Part shown: piece after piece, positions 46,740 to 56,136 of the stretch
Layout: each line of letters starts with the position of its first letter
Position numbering within the stretch: the first letter of the stretch is position 1
Assembly (NCBI RefSeq): GCF_014196345.1
Contig: NZ_JACIDN010000001.1
Span: forward strand, 627,393-691,392
DNA length: 64,000 bases
Reading direction: 5' to 3'
From: Methylobacterium brachythecii
GTDB lineage: Bacteria > Pseudomonadota > Alphaproteobacteria > Rhizobiales > Beijerinckiaceae
Made by a program: the position numbers and the translations under genes
Notes under the pieces: generated by a model
Seen by the model: the letters and a program-made list of their open reading frames with translations, nothing else
Told to the model about the DNA's origin: nothing
Databases searched by the model: none

Positions 46740-48134
46740 TTACTGCGCCGCGACCGCCGTGACGCCCGGCTTGCCGACCTCCGAAGGTGCGTCTGGCGTG
46801 TGGTCGGAGATGTCGGTGCCGATCGCGATCGGATGCGCCATCACCTGGCGCAGCTTCTCCTTGTCGAGCTCACCCTCCCAGCGGGAGACCACCACCGTGG
46901 CGACGCCGTTGCCGACGAGGTTCGTCAGGGCGCGGCACTCGGACATGAACTTGTCGACGCCGAGCACCAGGGTCATCGCGGCCACCGGCACGGGGTTGCC
47001 GGGGATGGCGGCCAGCGTCGCGGCCAGCGTGATGAAGCCCGCACCGGTGACGCCGGATGCGCCCTTGGAGGTCAGCATGGCGACGAGGAAGATGGTCGCG
47101 TACTGCCCGAAGGTCAGGTCCGCGCCCACTGCCTGCGCCAGGAACAGCGTGGTGAGCGTCATGTAGATGTTGGTGCCGTCGAGGTTGAATGAATAGCCCG
47201 TTGGGATGACGAGGCCGACGACCGAGTCCGAGGCGCCCAACCGCTTCATCTTGGTCATCATGTGCGGCAGCACCGTCTCCGAGGAGGAGGTACCGAGCAC
47301 GATCAGGAGTTCGTCCTTGATGTAGGCGAGGAACTTGAAGATCGAGAAGCCGGAGAAGGCGGCGATCCCGCCCAGTACCAGGAAGATGAACAGCAGCGAG
47401 GTGATGTAGAAGGTGCCGACGAGCCAGGCGAGATCGATGACCTTGCCGATGCCGTACTGGCCGATGGTGAAAGCCATCGCACCGAAGGCGCCGATCGGCG
47501 CGAGCTTCACGATGATGCCGATGATGCGGAAGAACACCTGCCCGGCGGCCTCAATGCCGTGGGTGATGCCCTCCCCCTTCTTGCCCATGCCGGTGAGCAC
47601 GACGCCCGTCAGGATCGAGACCAGCAGCACCTGCAACAGGTCGCCGTCGGAGAGCGCGTGGAAGAAGCTCTTGGGGATGATCGCGAGGACGTGCGCAACG
47701 GTCGAGTCGTTGGCCGCCAGCTTGGCGTAGCCCTCGACCGCCTTGGCATCGAGCTTGGACGGATCGGCACCGAAGCCCGCGCCTGGCTTGATGACTTCGC
47801 CGACCAGAATACCGATGAGGAGCGCGACGCTCGAGACGACCTCGAAGTAGATCAGCGCTTTGAGGCCGACGCGGCCGACCTTCTTGAGGTCGCCGATCGA
47901 GGCGATGCCGTGGACGATGGTGCAGAAGATGATCGGCGCGATCATCATCTTGATCAGCGCGATGAAGCCGTCACCGAGCCATTTCAGCCCCTTGCCCTGT
48001 TCGGGATAGAGCCATCCGAGCAGGACGCCCAGCGCGATCGCGATCAGCACCTGGATATACAACACCTTGTACCAGGGCGTGTGATGCCCCGCGGACTCGG
48101 CGGTGCCAGGATGATGTGTGATCGACTGAGCCAT
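46740..48134 (-). CDS. dctA: C4-dicarboxylate:cation symporter DctA
   Basis: 464 aa, inner-membrane glutamate-symporter fold. Signatures: [20 protein letters not shown], the TM7-8 hairpin [41 protein letters not shown], and [19 protein letters not shown]. It imports succinate, fumarate and malate. A 21-bp inverted repeat lies 67 bp upstream. No sigma-54 -24/-12 pair could be found, unlike rhizobial dctA. Confidence 0.95.
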   Translation of the reverse strand: MAQSITHHPGTAESAGHHTPWYKVLYIQVLIAIALGVLLGWLYPEQGKGLKWLGDGFIALIKMMIAPIIFCTIVHGIASIGDLKKVGRVGLKALIYFEVVSSVALLIGILVGEVIKPGAGFGADPSKLDAKAVEGYAKLAANDSTVAHVLAIIPKSFFHALSDGDLLQVLLVSILTGVVLTGMGKKGEGITHGIEAAGQVFFRIIGIIVKLAPIGAFGAMAFTIGQYGIGKVIDLAWLVGTFYITSLLFIFLVLGGIAAFSGFSIFKFLAYIKDELLIVLGTSSSETVLPHMMTKMKRLGASDSVVGLVIPTGYSFNLDGTNIYMTLTTLFLAQAVGADLTFGQYATIFLVAMLTSKGASGVTGAGFITLAATLAAIPGNPVPVAAMTLVLGVDKFMSECRALTNLVGNGVATVVVSRWEGELDKEKLRQVMAHPIAIGTDISDHTPDAPSEVGKPGVTAVAAQ

Positions 48135-48200
48135 CTTTCCTCGCCTTTGACACTCGATCGTGTCGGCCTCTTTGCGGGCCGGAGCTGACGCTAGCGGGTT

Positions 48201-48221
48201 TGCCGTTGCCGCTCAACGGCA
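48201..48221. promoter_or_regulatory. Inverted repeat upstream of dctA, possible operator
   Basis: TGCCGTTG-CCGCT-CAACGGCA is a perfect 8+8 inverted repeat with a 5-nt spacer, 67 bp before the dctA ATG. It is placed where an activator or repressor of dctA could bind, but no regulator gene is adjacent to assign it to. Confidence 0.4.
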
Positions 48222-48676
48222 TATCGGACGTTCGACGGCGCTCACCCTGTGAGAAGAATGTCGAAACTGTGGCGCGGCCTCTTTTCTGCCACACCCAAGG
48301 GCAGCAGAAATATCCGCCTGCTCAGCGCCTGATGTCGACCAATATGTCCTTGGCCGAGCAAGAGGATCGCGCGGCAGCTGCTCGGCTGGCCATCTCGGAT
48401 ATCCGTGTCCCTGTCCGCATTCGCCAAGCGCCCCATGGGATGGCGGCGGTACGCGAAGGGCAATCAGCGATCACGCGGCGTCTCGACCGATGCCGTCGGA
48501 TTGCGCCAAACCCAGTCGATCCAAGAGTTTCGGCTGCACGATTTCACAGCGTACCTTGGCCTGCCGAGTCTCCATGGCAGGAGCTTCGGCCGCCGGCCGA
48601 CCACCGAGATCGCTGCCGGTACGCCGGAACGGTCGCCGAAAGGACGAGCCGTCCGATCGACAGGAGGCCTGCGGCG
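48222..48676. other. Intergenic, 455 bp
   Basis: Between the dctA promoter region and the end of the CYTH-like gene. The frames that run through it have no start signals and continue as antisense of the CYTH gene. No hairpin or RNA motif was recognised. Confidence 0.5.
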
Positions 48677-49579
48677 TCAGCTCTGGTTCGTGCGACGGGG
48701 GCGAACCGTCCAGCGCTCGAACGAGCTGCCGCCACTTTCGTCCTTGGCCGGTTCCTTCGGCTGCTGGATCGCGGCGCTGAGGGCTTGCGACAAGCTCTCG
48801 ATGACGTCGTCGATGCGCGCGTCGCCCTTGTCCTCGGTGACCGTGCTGGGCTTGGGTGCCTCGGCGGGAACTGGTGCGGGAGGAAGCACGGCGGCCGGCA
48901 TTTCGGCGACGGGCTCGGGAGCTGGCGCCTCGACCGGCTCCGGCGCGGTCGCCTGTGCCACGGGAGCGGGCGGTGCGACCGGTGCGGGAGCGGGGGCTGC
49001 CGGGATCGGAGTTGTATCGCTCAAGGGAGAGCGCCGGACGCTGCTGCCGAAGCCGAAGCGCGGCTCGATCAGATCGAGCACTGCGTTGAGGGCGGCATTG
49101 GTCAGGCCGATCTCGCCTGCATTCGGCACACCCTGGATCGCCACGGAATGGCGGTCATAGCTGGCCTCCTTCGAGACCTCGGTACCAAACCAGGCCGGCG
49201 CAGCGAAGGCGTTCGCGGCGGCCTCGTCGTCGAAGGACACGTTGGCGATGTCGAGCCCGGCGGGCGTGACGTAACGATCGATCTGGACGTCCCGGCCGCC
49301 CAGCGGGATCAGGGTGCGCTCGTAGGCGGCCTTGCCGGAGCAGACGTCGAGAAGCGCGTCGCCGTGGGCGCGCGGCACCTCCGTACGCTCCTCGGTCGAG
49401 CGGCCCTCGGCATCCGTGGTGACGAGCACGAGGTGGCAGTCCTGCCCGTCGATCCGCACGAAGGACGTGCGTCCGGCCTGCGGGGCGAAGTAGCCCTCGG
49501 TGATGCGGGCACCCCCGCGTTCCTTGCGGATCAGCCGCACAAGCGACGGAGCAATCAGAAAACGCCGGACGACACTCAT
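48677..49579 (-). CDS. CYTH-like protein with Pro/Ala-rich tail
   Basis: 300 aa. The N-terminal 150 residues follow a CYTH (triphosphate tunnel) pattern: VVRRFLIAPSLVRL, ITEGYFA, RTSFVRIDGQDCHLVL, ERTEVPRAHGDALLDVC, YERTLIPLGGRDVQIDRYVTPAGLDIANVSF. The opening ExExK signature is replaced by S-V-V-R-R, so metal-dependent catalysis is doubtful. A 70-residue Pro/Ala/Val/Glu linker (PAPAPVAPPAPVAQ) and a short helix with IDDVIESLSQALSAAIQQ follow. GGAGGTGA lies upstream of ATG 49579. It could be an inactive sensor of a polyphosphate or nucleotide; the family call is moderate. Confidence 0.65.
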   Translation of the reverse strand: MSVVRRFLIAPSLVRLIRKERGGARITEGYFAPQAGRTSFVRIDGQDCHLVLVTTDAEGRSTEERTEVPRAHGDALLDVCSGKAAYERTLIPLGGRDVQIDRYVTPAGLDIANVSFDDEAAANAFAAPAWFGTEVSKEASYDRHSVAIQGVPNAGEIGLTNAALNAVLDLIEPRFGFGSSVRRSPLSDTTPIPAAPAPAPVAPPAPVAQATAPEPVEAPAPEPVAEMPAAVLPPAPVPAEAPKPSTVTEDKGDARIDDVIESLSQALSAAIQQPKEPAKDESGGSSFERWTVRPRRTNQS

Positions 49580-49806
49580 ACGCTCACCTCCCCGTGGGGT
49601 TCGAGGTCGAGCGGCCCGGTCGCCCCGGCCGGAATCGTGTCGATGGCGCCCTGCCGTCGTCTCGAAACCGGGTAAGCGAAGTCGCTCGGCATCTCTATTC
49701 CGTTCACCGCTAAGCGAAACGCCGTCGAAATCAAGACAGTTCAACCTCTGTCACGCCGGCATTAACCCTCTCGTCCCCATACAACGCCCCTCGCACGGCA
49801 GTGGGA

Positions 49807-50226
49807 TCAATCCGCAGGCTCGAACTGGAGCGAGACCCCGTTCATGCAGTAACGCAGACCGGTGGGAGCCGGGCCGTCGTTGAAGACGTGCCCGAGATGG
49901 CCCTGGCATCGCGCGCAATGCACTTCGGTCCGGCTCATCCCGTGGCTGCGGTCGACGGTGGTTTCCACAGCCCCTTCGAGCGGGTCGAAGAAGCTCGGCC
50001 AGCCGCTGCCGGACTCGTATTTGGTGCCGGTCTCGAAGAGGGGGGCGCCGCAGCCGACGCAGCTATAGGTGCCGGCGCGCTTCTCGGCGTTGAAACAGCT
50101 CGAGCCAGGCCGCTCGGTACCGTGCTCGCGCAAGACACGATATTGCTCGGGCGTGAGCACTCGGCGCCATTCCGCGTCGCTGCGCGTCTCTGGCGGGCTG
50201 ATCGTGCCGGCATCGTGCTCGGCCAT
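49807..50226 (-). CDS. msrB: Peptide-methionine (R)-S-oxide reductase MsrB
   Basis: 139 aa. Zinc Cys pairs in [11 protein letters not shown] and [14 protein letters not shown], substrate residues in [12 protein letters not shown], and the catalytic Cys in [14 protein letters not shown]. No signal peptide, so cytoplasmic repair of oxidised methionine. It forms part of the methionine theme of the window but is not adjacent to the other genes. Confidence 0.96.
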   Translation of the reverse strand: MAEHDAGTISPPETRSDAEWRRVLTPEQYRVLREHGTERPGSSCFNAEKRAGTYSCVGCGAPLFETGTKYESGSGWPSFFDPLEGAVETTVDRSHGMSRTEVHCARCQGHLGHVFNDGPAPTGLRYCMNGVSLQFEPAD

Positions 50227-50307
50227 GGGCGTCCTCCACGTCTCGCGGGGTATGTCGTCGCCCCGATATGGGGTCTTGGCACCGATCGAGCGAGGCCGGA
50301 AGACGAT

Positions 50308-51462
50308 TCAGGCCGCCGCGCCCACTGTGTCGGCCATCCTGGCCCGGCGTTCGCCGAGCGCGCGCTCGCGGCCCGTCGTCGAATCCCGCGCCGTCTGGTG
50401 CTCGATCTCCGCGTTGATCTCGCCTCCGAGCAGGACGATGGTCGCCGAAATCCAGATCCAGGTCATGAAGGCGATCACGGCGCCGAGAGACCCGTAGGTC
50501 TCGTTGTAGGAGCCGAAGCTCGCCACGTACCAGGAGAACAAAATCGAGGCGACGATCCAAAGCAAACCGGCCACCGCGCCGCCCACGCCGACCCAGCGCC
50601 AGCGGGCAGGTTCGCGGCTCGGGCCGTAGCGGTAGAGGATGGTCAGCCCGCCCAGCAGCACGATCAGCAGGGCCGGCCAGCGCAGCATGGCCAGTGCCCA
50701 GGCGCCGTCCCCGAGGCCGACGAAGTTGAACACCACCGGCAGCACGACGATCGCCGAGAGCGCGAGGATCACGAAGAGAAGCGCGCCGATGGTGAAGGTC
50801 AGCGAGCGCAGGTTCAGCCAGAAGAAATTGCGCTTCTCCTCTTCCTCGTAGACCACGTTCAGCGCGTCGAACATGGCCTTCATCGCGGCGTTCGCGCTCC
50901 ACACCGAGAGCAGCAGCGTGGTGAAGAAGGTCAGCCCGAGCGTGCCGCCGCCCTTGGCCGCGATGCGTTTCACCTGGTCGCCGACGATGTCGATGGCCGA
51001 ATCCGGCAATACGCCGCGCAGGCTGGCGAGGTGCACGTTGATGGTACCGGCATCGGAAATCAGGCCGTAGCAGGTGACGAGCGCGGCCACCGCCGGAAAG
51101 AGCGAGAGCAGGGTGTAGAAGGTCACGCCCGCGGCCACCGACAGCACGCGATCCTTGTTGAATTCCTGGAAGACCCGGAAGGCGATGTCCTTCCAGCCCG
51201 GCGCCTGGATCTCGGTGGGGTCCTTCGCGGCCCGGCCGCGATCGGCCTGTGTCGCGGCGACCCAGCGCGCGCTGCGGCCCTTGTGAGAATGTGCTCCGCC
51301 GTTCCGCTCGGGTTGCTCCGGCGCCGTCTCGTCATTGACTTCGGATCGCACGCGGCGGGGGCTGGCGGCGATCGCGACCAGTGCCGCTCCGAGCGCCAGC
51401 GTCCACAGGATCGACGATGCCTCGCCGGTTCGATCGGGCGGGGGCGAGAGGGGCGACGACAT
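50308..51462 (-). CDS. YihY/UPF0761 family membrane protein
   Basis: 384 aa. ATG 51462 starts a leading helix, followed by a polar stretch of about 90 residues. The family core begins at FRVFQEFNKDRVLSVAAGVTFYTLLSLFPAVAALVTCYG and contains GTLGLTFFTTLLLSVWSANAAMKAMFDALNVVYEEEE, GVGGAVAGLLWIVASILFSWYV and NETYGSLGAVIAFMTWIWISATIVLLGGEINAEIE. Six core helices. The family used to be called RNase BN; that role has been withdrawn for it and its real function is unknown. The N-terminal extension is unusual. Confidence 0.88.
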   Translation of the reverse strand: MSSPLSPPPDRTGEASSILWTLALGAALVAIAASPRRVRSEVNDETAPEQPERNGGAHSHKGRSARWVAATQADRGRAAKDPTEIQAPGWKDIAFRVFQEFNKDRVLSVAAGVTFYTLLSLFPAVAALVTCYGLISDAGTINVHLASLRGVLPDSAIDIVGDQVKRIAAKGGGTLGLTFFTTLLLSVWSANAAMKAMFDALNVVYEEEEKRNFFWLNLRSLTFTIGALLFVILALSAIVVLPVVFNFVGLGDGAWALAMLRWPALLIVLLGGLTILYRYGPSREPARWRWVGVGGAVAGLLWIVASILFSWYVASFGSYNETYGSLGAVIAFMTWIWISATIVLLGGEINAEIEHQTARDSTTGRERALGERRARMADTVGAAA

Positions 51463-51793
51463 CGGCAATCAGGGCGCCTGGATCGGGAAGGACGCAGTTC
51501 AACGGGGATCAGGCTTGGCTGTTCCCCCTGTTCCAGACGGTTGCAAGGAGCAGCCAAGTCGTTTGCCCAAGGGGCTGACGCGGCGCCGATTGAATGCCCG
51601 GCAACCGTGATGATCGCCGGTCGATCGATGCCGAAGACTTCGATGAAGAGGGCTGGCGAAACGGGGGCGTGTCACGCGCAATCGCCCTTCGCCCTTCGCC
51701 GTTCGCGAAGTCTGCGTATAGAACTCTCGAATTGCGGTGATCCGACGATTTCATCAGATTTTCTCCAACGACAATGATCGATGGAGACAGACG
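51463..51793. other. Intergenic, 330 bp
   Basis: Holds the upstream regions of the YihY gene and of the 72-aa ORF at 51794. The short frames here are unlikely to code. No clear promoter. Confidence 0.5.
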
Positions 51794-52012
51794 ATGGGCT
51801 CGCGGTCACTCTCCGTGAAGAGCCGTCAGGCTACTCAGGACTTGTACATCATCATCGCGATCGGATTTCTTGCGCTGACGTGTTTCGGCGCGGCGATCGA
51901 TCGGCGAGGCTCCATCCTCGACAGATCGTCGACAGCCCTCCGGATGGCCGACAGAGCGTCCGTGCCGCTCGGCAACGCTGAGCTGGTGCGGGAAATGCTC
52001 ACGCACGACTGA
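51794..52012 (+). CDS. Small single-pass membrane protein (72 aa)
   Basis: ATG 51794 with GGAGA upstream. The 72-aa product has one membrane helix (LYIIIAIGFLALTCFGAAI) after a short Ser/Arg N-terminus, and an RSSTALRMADRASVPLGNAELVREMLTHD tail. The orientation rule (positive N-terminus) puts the tail outside. No family recognised. It lies convergent to matB with 26 bp between. Confidence 0.5.
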   Translation: MGSRSLSVKSRQATQDLYIIIAIGFLALTCFGAAIDRRGSILDRSSTALRMADRASVPLGNAELVREMLTHD

Positions 52013-52038
52013 CGGGTCGCCCCGGGCAGAGCAGCCGG

Positions 52039-53562
52039 TCAGCCGTCCCGGTAAAGCCCGGCATGGGTCTCGCGCAGCAGGTTCTTCTGCACCTTGCCCA
52101 TGGCGTTGCGCGGCAGATCATCGGCGAAGAGGATGCGCTTGGGCTGTTTGAAGCGCGCGAGCCGCCCTTCCAACGCCGTCAGGATCGCGGCCTCGTCCCG
52201 AGCCTCGGGACCGGCGACGACCACGGCCGTGACGCCTTCGCCGAAATCCGCGTGCGGCAGGCCGATCACGGCCGACTCGACGACCCCGGGAAGTCCGTCG
52301 ATCTCGGTCTCGATCTCCTTCGGATAGACGTTGTATCCACCGGTGATGATGAGGTCCTTGCCGCGGCCGACGATGTGGACGTAGCCCTGCGGGTCGATCT
52401 TGCCGAGGTCGCCGGTGATGAAGAAGCCGTCGGCCTTGAACTCGGCCATCGTCTTTTCCGGCATCCGCCAATAGCCCTTGAAGACGTTCGGGCCTTTCAC
52501 CTCGATCATGCCGACATCGCCGACCGGCAGGCGCGCACCCGTCTCGGGATCGACCACGCGCAGCGCCACGTCCGGCAGGGGGAAGCCCACGGTGCCGGCG
52601 ATGCGCTCGCCCTCGTAGGGGTTCGAGGTGCTCATGTTGGTCTCGGTCATGCCGTAGCGCTCGAGGATGGCGTGACCCGTGCGCGCGGACCATTCGCGAT
52701 GCGTCTCGGCGAGCAGAGGCGCCGAGCCGGAGACGAAGAGCCGGATGTGCGCGGTCGCCTCCCGCGTCAGGCCCGGCTCCTTCAGCAGCCGCGTGTAGAA
52801 GGTCGGCACGCCCATCATCGCGGTGGCCCGCGGCATCACCGACAGGATCTGCTTGGCGTCCAATCGCGGCAGCCAGAGCATCGAGGCGCCGGCCATGATC
52901 ACGGTGTTCGTCGCAACGAACAGGCCGTGCGTATGGAAGACCGGCAGGGCGTGGATCAGCACGTCCTCCGGCCCGAAGCGCCAAGTGCGCGCGAGCGTCA
53001 CCGCATTCGAGCCGAGGTTGTCGTGGGTGAGCATGGCGCCTTTGGAGCGCCCGGTCGTGCCGGAGGTGTAGAGGATGGCGGCGAGGTCGTCGGAACCGCG
53101 CGCGACGTCGGCGAAATCGGTCGCCGCGGCATCCGCAGCATCGCGTGCCGTGCCTCGGCCGTCACCGCCCAGAGTCAGCACGCTGGCGACGCCGGCCTCA
53201 CCCGCGACCGTGTCGAGACTCGCCTTGCGGGTCGGATCACAGACGAAGACGGTCGGCTCGGCATCGCCGAGGAAATAGGAGATTTCTCGATCGGTATAGG
53301 CTGTGTTGAGGGGCAGGAAGACCGCGCCAGCCCGCACGGAGCCCAAAAACAGAAAGACGACCTCAGGGCTCTTCTCGACTTGAGCGGCGACGCGGTCACC
53401 CGGCTTCACGCCCAGCGCGACGAGCGCGGACGCATAGGCGCCGGAGCGCGCGATCATATCGGCGTAGCTGAAGCGCGGGCCGTCGGGCGTCTCGAGCAGG
53501 GTCTTTTGCGCCGGCTCCGGCGGCAGATGCGTCCGGATCAGGTCGAAGAGGTGATTGGCCAT
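52039..53562 (-). CDS. matB: Malonyl-CoA synthetase MatB
   Basis: 507 aa, an ATP-dependent acyl-CoA synthetase of the ANL superfamily. It has AILYTSGTTGRSKGAMLTH, HALPVFHTHGLFVATN, SGSAPLLAETH, ERYGMTETNMSTSNPYEG, GRGKDLIITGGYNVYPKEIE and the C-terminal catalytic Lys in LPRNAMGKVQK. The SNPYEGxRIAGTVGFPLPDV block and the overall sequence follow the MatB of Rhodopseudomonas, so malonate or a methylmalonate-like acid is the likely substrate. Confidence 0.9.
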   Translation of the reverse strand: MANHLFDLIRTHLPPEPAQKTLLETPDGPRFSYADMIARSGAYASALVALGVKPGDRVAAQVEKSPEVVFLFLGSVRAGAVFLPLNTAYTDREISYFLGDAEPTVFVCDPTRKASLDTVAGEAGVASVLTLGGDGRGTARDAADAAATDFADVARGSDDLAAILYTSGTTGRSKGAMLTHDNLGSNAVTLARTWRFGPEDVLIHALPVFHTHGLFVATNTVIMAGASMLWLPRLDAKQILSVMPRATAMMGVPTFYTRLLKEPGLTREATAHIRLFVSGSAPLLAETHREWSARTGHAILERYGMTETNMSTSNPYEGERIAGTVGFPLPDVALRVVDPETGARLPVGDVGMIEVKGPNVFKGYWRMPEKTMAEFKADGFFITGDLGKIDPQGYVHIVGRGKDLIITGGYNVYPKEIETEIDGLPGVVESAVIGLPHADFGEGVTAVVVAGPEARDEAAILTALEGRLARFKQPKRILFADDLPRNAMGKVQKNLLRETHAGLYRDG

Positions 53563-53635
53563 GTTTTGCCGTCGGCGTTTCCGTTCCCGGCGACGGCTTG
53601 GCGCGGTTCGCGCCGGCGTTCAAGCCCGCTGGCGG

Positions 53636-54079
53636 TCAGCCCGGCGGAATGCGCCCGACCGAGCAGAGCGTGCGCAGGGACGACGAGCCCGGATCCGCAT
53701 AGCAGCTCGCCGACCAGCCGCTCTGCTGGATGAAGGACTTGCGGCGCTCGCGGAGCGCCGTCTCGTAGGCCTTCACCAGGGCGGCCTCGACGGCGGCCGG
53801 CGGGACCTCGATCGCGATGCCGCCGGCGATCGACAGGTCGCGGTAATAGGTGGCCGACGGGCTCGCATCGGAAGACGAGGCCTGGACGATCGGCTCGGCG
53901 CGGCAGGTGATGTCGATCTTGAGGCCGCCGGCGGAGCGCACGTCGACACTGGGACCGACCCGCCGCCCGACCTTCTTGGCACCGGTGGCCTCTGCGATCC
54001 GTCCGACCAGGGCGTCACACTCGTCGGCCCGTGCGGCGGTCGAGAGCAGAAGAAGGCAGGCGAGGGCGGTCCGGATCAT
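53636..54079 (-). CDS. Secreted protein of unknown function
   Basis: 147 aa with a signal peptide (IRTALACLLLLSTAARA). The mature part has DECDALVGRIAEATGAKKVGR, an IDITCRA strand, a helix (AAVEAALVKAYETALRERRKSF) and Cys residues in SASCYADPG and RTLCSVGR that could pair. No family recognised. It is divergent from the collagen-like gene across 132 bp. Confidence 0.6.
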   Translation of the reverse strand: MIRTALACLLLLSTAARADECDALVGRIAEATGAKKVGRRVGPSVDVRSAGGLKIDITCRAEPIVQASSSDASPSATYYRDLSIAGGIAIEVPPAAVEAALVKAYETALRERRKSFIQQSGWSASCYADPGSSSLRTLCSVGRIPPG

Positions 54080-54211
54080 GGGCGCAGTCTTTGGCAAAGG
54101 CGCTGCGGGAAGTCGAGGCCATTCCGCGCGGCCTCGCGGCCGCTCGCGCAGGCTTGACCGGAGGGCCGGCGCGGCCGCAGGTGCATGCCGGTTCGCGAAG
54201 GAGCTGGTTTC

Positions 54212-54967
54212 ATGATCGGGCGCGTCTCTGCGGCTCTGGCACTGATGCTCGGCGCGGGATGGCCCGCGGCCGCTCAGCAGCCGGCGGCTCCGGTTCCGGC
54301 AACTCAGGCGGAGGTGCCTCGCGAGCGGTCGAAGCCCCGCCGGCCGCGGCAGCCCCAGCAGCCGATCATGGTCTACGATGCCCGCATCGAGGCGGGCGAT
54401 CTGCGCATCTCGGGCAGCGTGCGCAAGGGCGGCCTGATCGTCGTGCTCGACGACGACATTTCGGTGGCCGCCGACGGCCGCGGCCGCTTCACCTTCCGCC
54501 TGCCATACCGCCCGCGCACCTGCGTCGCGACGCTGAAGTCCGAAGAAGACGAACGCGAGGCGGTCATCGCCAATTGCGCTCCCGAGGGCGAGGCCGGCCC
54601 GAAGGGCGAACTCGGTCCGACCGGACCGCAGGGCATGGCTGGGAATCAGGGGGCTGCCGGCCCGCAGGGGGCGGCCGGCGCCCCGGGTCCGGTCGGTCCG
54701 AGCGGCGAGCCAGGTGCCAAGGGCGAGCAGGGCCAGCAGGGCCAGCAGGGCACCTCGCCACCGGCCGGCATCGTCATGCGGCAACTGCAGGCCGGCACCT
54801 GCCCGGAGGCCGGTTGTGCGCTCTCCTGCGAGAGCGGCGAGGTCCTGGTCTCGGCCTATTGCCTCGGTAGCGCGAGCCCGAGCTACCGGGCCGGCCCGGG
54901 CGGCTCCGCGACGGCGACCTGCCCGGCGGGCGGCGAGGGCATGACGGCCTTCTGCGCCAAGCCCTGA
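54212..54967 (+). CDS. Secreted collagen-like protein
   Basis: 251 aa. A signal peptide ([17 protein letters not shown]) and a basic Pro/Arg linker precede a small beta domain ([18 protein letters not shown]..., 53-120). Residues about 126-182 are 19 uninterrupted G-x-y triplets ([20 protein letters not shown] and on, ending in GQQGQQG). The C-terminus has six Cys ([21 protein letters not shown]...CPAGGEG...FC), likely a disulphide-stabilised knob for trimerisation. Pro is mostly in x; there is no prolyl hydroxylase, so stability would come from charge pairs such as GPKGEL and [15 protein letters not shown] precedes ATG 54212. The role (surface adhesion, matrix) is inferred. Confidence 0.88.
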   Translation: MIGRVSAALALMLGAGWPAAAQQPAAPVPATQAEVPRERSKPRRPRQPQQPIMVYDARIEAGDLRISGSVRKGGLIVVLDDDISVAADGRGRFTFRLPYRPRTCVATLKSEEDEREAVIANCAPEGEAGPKGELGPTGPQGMAGNQGAAGPQGAAGAPGPVGPSGEPGAKGEQGQQGQQGTSPPAGIVMRQLQAGTCPEAGCALSCESGEVLVSAYCLGSASPSYRAGPGGSATATCPAGGEGMTAFCAKP

Positions 54968-55122
54968 GCGGGCTTCCGACGGTTTCCTACCCATCCGACC
55001 GGCTCACTGAGGCCAAGCCGCCGATCGCATGGCAACGAGGCGACCCAGGATCTGATTCGTCGAGCTTGGGGCGTCGGCCCTGGATCGCGGTCGATCCGCC
55101 CTCAACGACGGGGTCGCAAAAT

Positions 55123-55818
55123 CTAGCGGCTCCGCAGGATCAGCCGGTCTCCGCGCACCTCGTAGGAGGGCAGCCTCGTCAAAAAGCTCTGGCCGAGGAG
55201 GTTTGTGCTCAGCGCGCCCGGCTGGCTCACCATCGCGTCGACGTTGCGCTCGGTGATCGGCCCGATCGTGATGGATTCGAGCCGGATCCGCGCAGTCATC
55301 GCGGTGCCGTTGGCAGTGGAGACTTTTTGGGTGAACTCCCGTTCCGCCGGCTTGATGCCGAGCGCGGCGGCGCTCTCCATGGTCAGCACCACCGAGCTGG
55401 CTCCGGTGTCGAAGGCGAAACGCTGCTCGGTCCGGCCGTTGATCTCGGCAAAGACCGAAAAGTCGCCGTCGGAGCGTCGGGTGATGGTGACCTCGCCGCC
55501 GGCCCCGACGACGGCGGTCCCCGGCCGCAGCGAGCCGAGCATCGTGCCGCCGAACTCCTTGGCCTGTTCCTTGTAGGCATAGCCGGCGATGACGACTGCG
55601 CCGATGACGGCCCAGACCAGCAGGTGCCGAACATTCTCGCCCATGCGGTCGCGGAAGCGATGCCAGATCCCGGCGCTCATCAGCACGAGCAGCGCGCTGA
55701 GATAGGCCATCCGTCCAAACTGATCCGAATCGACGCCCCCGACCTGGCTGTGGTCGCCGGCGGCGAAAAGCGCGATCAGCGCGATCCCGAGAACGCCCAG
55801 GCCGATCCAGAGTCTCAT
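55123..55818 (-). CDS. Membrane-anchored retropepsin-like aspartic protease
   Basis: 231 aa with three hydrophobic helices (LGVLGIALIALFAAG, MAYLSALLVLMSAGIW and HLLVWAVIGAVVIAGYAY). A single clan-AA domain follows: FAFDTGASSVVLTMESAAALGI, LESITIGPITERNVDAMVSQPGALSTNLLGQSFLTRLPSYEVRGDRLIL. It would dimerise to make the active site, facing the periplasm. This is the TIGR02281-type protein common in Rhizobiales. ATG 55818 overlaps the stop of the DUF1289 gene (ATGA). Confidence 0.88.
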   Translation of the reverse strand: MRLWIGLGVLGIALIALFAAGDHSQVGGVDSDQFGRMAYLSALLVLMSAGIWHRFRDRMGENVRHLLVWAVIGAVVIAGYAYKEQAKEFGGTMLGSLRPGTAVVGAGGEVTITRRSDGDFSVFAEINGRTEQRFAFDTGASSVVLTMESAAALGIKPAEREFTQKVSTANGTAMTARIRLESITIGPITERNVDAMVSQPGALSTNLLGQSFLTRLPSYEVRGDRLILRSR

Positions 55819-56027
55819 GGGTCCTCGCCGGTGCGGTGGGGGTAGGCCCGGCGGAGGCGCTCGGGCAACGTGGCCATTACCGCCAATCGCTGCGGCTCGG
55901 TCATCGAACCCCAAAGCGCGATCTCGTTCCGTGAGCGGCCGCACCCCTCGCAGAGCCCGGTGACGGCATCGAGGACGCAGACCTTGGTACAGGGGCTCGA
56001 CGGCTTTGGGTGGGGCAGGGTGCTCAT
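55815..56027 (-). CDS. DUF1289 Cys-rich protein
   Basis: 70 aa. It has SPCTKVCVLDAVTGLCEGCGRSRNEIALWGSM, with four Cys that probably bind Zn or an Fe-S cluster, then a helix ending LPERLRRAYP. The stop overlaps the aspartic protease start, so the two are translationally coupled. Function unknown. Confidence 0.88.
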   Translation of the reverse strand: MSTLPHPKPSSPCTKVCVLDAVTGLCEGCGRSRNEIALWGSMTEPQRLAVMATLPERLRRAYPHRTGEDP

Positions 56028-56092
56028 GTGGTGCGCAAATGAGCCGCCGGGCGCGTCGGAATCAAGAGTAAGGCCGGCACTCGAAGTCTCTC

Positions 56093-56128
56093 CCCGTCAT
56101 TGCTTCGCTTGCGGCTCGCAATGACGGG
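56093..56128. repeat. REP-like hairpin
   Basis: CCCGTCATTGC (56093-56103) and GCAATGACGGG (56118-56128) are perfect complements around a 14-nt GC-rich loop. The outer arm is like that of the element at 2456-2550. It lies 9 bp after the cobS stop. Confidence 0.7.
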
Positions 56129-56136
56129 ATGAGTGC

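Noticed and set aside
48240-48320. Sigma-54 promoter for dctA
   Set aside because: TGGCAG is present on the minus strand but no TTGC follows at the required spacing.
48200-49675. 491-aa plus-strand frame over the CYTH region
   Set aside because: Antisense to the CYTH-like gene, which has a strong ribosome binding site and a recognisable domain.
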